From: JAYTQG01 sp043746815
GTDB taxonomy: Bacteria > Actinomycetota > Thermoleophilia > Miltoncostaeales > Miltoncostaeaceae
Assembly (NCBI GenBank): GCA_043746815.1
Contig: JAYTQG010000275.1
Span: 1-5,786 of the forward strand
Direction: 5' to 3'
Length of the DNA stretch: 5,786 nt
Both the position numbers and the translations under genes were made by a program. Shown one piece after another: positions 4,070 through 5,786 of the stretch. Numbering within the stretch: the stretch's first letter is position 1; every line of letters begins with the position of its first letter. The notes under the pieces are model-generated. The model was not told where the DNA came from and searched no databases. It saw nothing but the letters and a program-made list of their open reading frames with translations.

Positions 4070-5786
4070 AGCCTGAGGTGCTCCCGCAGTTCATGCACTT
4101 GTAACAGGTGCCCGAGCGAACCATCGTCCAGCCGCAGGAGCTGCAGATTGCACCGTCTGCCTGCATCTTGAAGGTGAACGCGCCACCCTTACTTGGAGGA
4201 ATCGGAAGCTCGGTCTGTCCGGGTGTCCGTTCGAGGGTCACCGTGCTTGCAGACACCTCAGCAACCTCGGTTCCAGCGACTTGCGCGCGCAGATCCTCCG
4301 TGATGATGCCGATCTGACGTTTCTCGTCCTCGGAGAGAAATTGCGACGAGAGCCAGCGGACGACGTAGTCCACGATCGACTTCGCCATTGGGATCTCGGG
4401 GTTCGTCGTGAATCCCGAGGGCTCAAACCGGACGTGACTGAGCTTGTCGGCCAGTGTCTGCAGCGGAACGCCGTACTGAAGCGCCAACGACATGCAAATG
4501 GCGACCGAGTCGACCAGCCCGGAGACCGTTGACCCCTGCTTGGCCATCCGCATGAAGACCTCGCCGGGGCTGCCATCTTCGTACTTGCCGACGGTGATGT
4601 AGCCATCGTGGTCGGCGATCGAGAAGTGGTGCGTGATCGCCTCGCGGGTGTCGGGCATGCGGTGGCGGATTGGACGCGCAGGCGTCGCCGCAGTTTGGGT
4701 AGCGACGGTGTCGCCCTTGCCGGTTGAGAGCGGCTGCGTCCGCTTTGATCCGTCGCGGTAAATCGCGAGGGACTTGACGCCCTCTTTCCAGGCCAGCATG
4801 TAGGCAGCGGAAATGTCCTCGGGCGTCGCGTCGTTTGGCATGTTGACGGTCTTTGAGATCGCCCCGGAGATGAAGGGCTGAACGGCACCCATCATCTTGA
4901 TGTGGCCGCGGTAGTGGATGGTTCGGCTTCCATTCGCCGGTGGGAACGCACAGTCGAATACCGGAAGGTGCGTGTCCTTCAGGCCGGGAGCACCCTCGAT
5001 TGTTTCGTGCTCGTCGATGTGGGCCATGATCTTCTTGACCTCATCGGCGTCGTAGCCGAGCTTGGTCAATGCGGCAGGAACCGTCTGGTTGACGATCTTC
5101 ATCACGCCGCCGCCGACGAGTTTCTTGTACTTGATGAGTGCGATGTCTGGCTCGACACCGGTGGTGTCGCAGTCCATCATGAATCCGATCGTTCCCGTCG
5201 GCGCAAGCACCGTTGCCTGGCTATTGCGGTATCCGAAGACCTCGCCGCGCTCGGCGGCCGTTGCCCAGGCGACGCGCGCGGCGTCGAGCAGCGGCTGATC
5301 GCGAACGACATCGTCGGAGATCTTGTCGGCGGCACGCTGGTGCATCCGAATGACGCCCTTCATCGCGTCGGCGTTCGGCGCGTAGCCCTCGAAGGCTCCC
5401 ATCCGCTCTGCAAGGCGGGTTGACTGCTCGTAGGCTCGTCCCGTCATGAGGGCGGTGATCGCGGCTGCGTAGCTGCGTCCCTGGTCCGAGTCGTACGGAA
5501 GCCCGTGCGACATGAGCAGCGCGCCGAGATTGGCATAGCCAAGTCCCAGCTGGCGGTAACGACGGGCGTTCTTGCCGATCTGTTCGGTGGGGTAGCCGGA
5601 GCGGGCAACGACGATGTCCATCGCGGTGATCGCGATATCGATCGCCTGGCGCATGTCATCAATCAGCATGACGCCGTTGTCGTCAACAAACTTCATAAGG
5701 TTCAACGACGCCAGGTTGCACGCCGAGTCGTCCAGGTGCATGTACTCGCTGCACGGGTTCGACGCGTTGATCCGCCCCGAGACCGG
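4062..5786 (-). CDS. nrdJ: Adenosylcobalamin-dependent (class II) ribonucleotide reductase NrdJ, C-terminal part
   Basis: The visible 574 residues enter from the right edge and end at TAG 4062. The enzyme reduces ribonucleotides to deoxyribonucleotides using a thiyl radical made with coenzyme B12. It works with or without oxygen, in the cytoplasm. The piece opens with SNPCSEYMHLDDSACNLASLN. NPCSE (visible residues 10-14) holds the radical-bearing cysteine (12) with its Asn and Glu partners. PTGTIGFMMDCDTTGVEP (from 196) is the conserved phosphate-binding loop region of the catalytic barrel. A TSCPD-like domain spans about 385-450 (HHFSIADHDGYITVGKY, SGLVDSVAICMSLALQYG). The tail has CSSCGWT, CYKCMNCGSTSGCS (548-574), the cysteine-rich redox/zinc-like end of this NrdJ type. 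Full-length relatives are about 900-1000 aa, so the N-terminal third or more lies outside. No defect is seen. Promoter and any cobalamin riboswitch would lie beyond the window. Confidence 0.96.
   Translation of the reverse strand, partial: PVSGRINASNPCSEYMHLDDSACNLASLNLMKFVDDNGVMLIDDMRQAIDIAITAMDIVVARSGYPTEQIGKNARRYRQLGLGYANLGALLMSHGLPYDSDQGRSYAAAITALMTGRAYEQSTRLAERMGAFEGYAPNADAMKGVIRMHQRAADKISDDVVRDQPLLDAARVAWATAAERGEVFGYRNSQATVLAPTGTIGFMMDCDTTGVEPDIALIKYKKLVGGGVMKIVNQTVPAALTKLGYDADEVKKIMAHIDEHETIEGAPGLKDTHLPVFDCAFPPANGSRTIHYRGHIKMMGAVQPFISGAISKTVNMPNDATPEDISAAYMLAWKEGVKSLAIYRDGSKRTQPLSTGKGDTVATQTAATPARPIRHRMPDTREAITHHFSIADHDGYITVGKYEDGSPGEVFMRMAKQGSTVSGLVDSVAICMSLALQYGVPLQTLADKLSHVRFEPSGFTTNPEIPMAKSIVDYVVRWLSSQFLSEDEKRQIGIITEDLRAQVAGTEVAEVSASTVTLERTPGQTELPIPPSKGGAFTFKMQADGAICSSCGWTMVRSGTCYKCMNCGSTSGCS

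Noticed and set aside
4238..4888. Minus-strand open frame of 216 codons inside nrdJ
   Set aside because: It is an out-of-frame shadow of nrdJ, rich in Arg, Ser and Pro.
4902..5423. Plus-strand open frame of 173 codons opposite nrdJ
   Set aside because: It is antisense to well-conserved nrdJ motifs, with no recognisable family.

Overview
The window looks like chromosomal DNA from a high-GC bacterium, most likely an actinomycetote. Pointers are a NucS/EndoMS mismatch endonuclease (typical of Actinomycetota and archaea), a secreted DUF6636-type protein (a family I associate with Actinomycetota), a B12-dependent ribonucleotide reductase, frequent GTG starts, and starts with no Shine-Dalgarno site but a TANNNT hexamer 7-8 nt upstream, the pattern of leaderless transcripts. 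A deep-branching lineage such as Thermoleophilia is possible but is only a guess. No transposon, phage, CRISPR, tRNA or rRNA signal is visible; this reads as a dense core-type region.

Layout, left to right. (1) A leftward argininosuccinate-lyase-family gene fills 1-1385 and runs off the left edge just before its end. Its fold signatures are ArgH-like, but several residues that make ArgH an argininosuccinate lyase are changed. (2) Across a 62-bp divergent spacer with a perfect 10-bp palindrome lies a rightward 56-aa two-helix membrane protein (1448-1618), followed by a weaker candidate for a 42-aa single-helix protein (1675-1803). (3) Converging on these is a leftward secreted, six-cysteine DUF6636-like protein (1813-2247). 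(4) Upstream of it, also leftward, is nucS (2400-3074). (5) Divergent from nucS, 38 bp away, is the most notable locus: a rightward gene (3113-3370) for a SelW/Rdx-family thioredoxin-like protein whose CxxC motif is encoded as Cys-Val-Pro-UGA. A hairpin with a GGUCU apical loop starts 14 nt after the UGA, as expected of a bacterial SECIS, so this is very probably a selenoprotein that plain gene callers would miss. (6) Its stop overlaps by 8 nt the start of a SIMPL (DUF541) domain protein (3363-4019). (7) Converging from the right edge is the C-terminal ~574 residues of a class II ribonucleotide reductase, NrdJ (4062-5786).

How they fit together: nucS (mismatch repair) and nrdJ (dNTP supply) both serve DNA replication fidelity, but they lie in separate transcription units and share no visible operon. 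The selW-like and SIMPL genes are almost certainly one translationally coupled unit. Selenocysteine use implies that selA, selB, selC and selD exist elsewhere in this genome; none is in the window. UGA is not reassigned wholesale: it is also the terminator of the selenoprotein gene itself and of the SIMPL gene.
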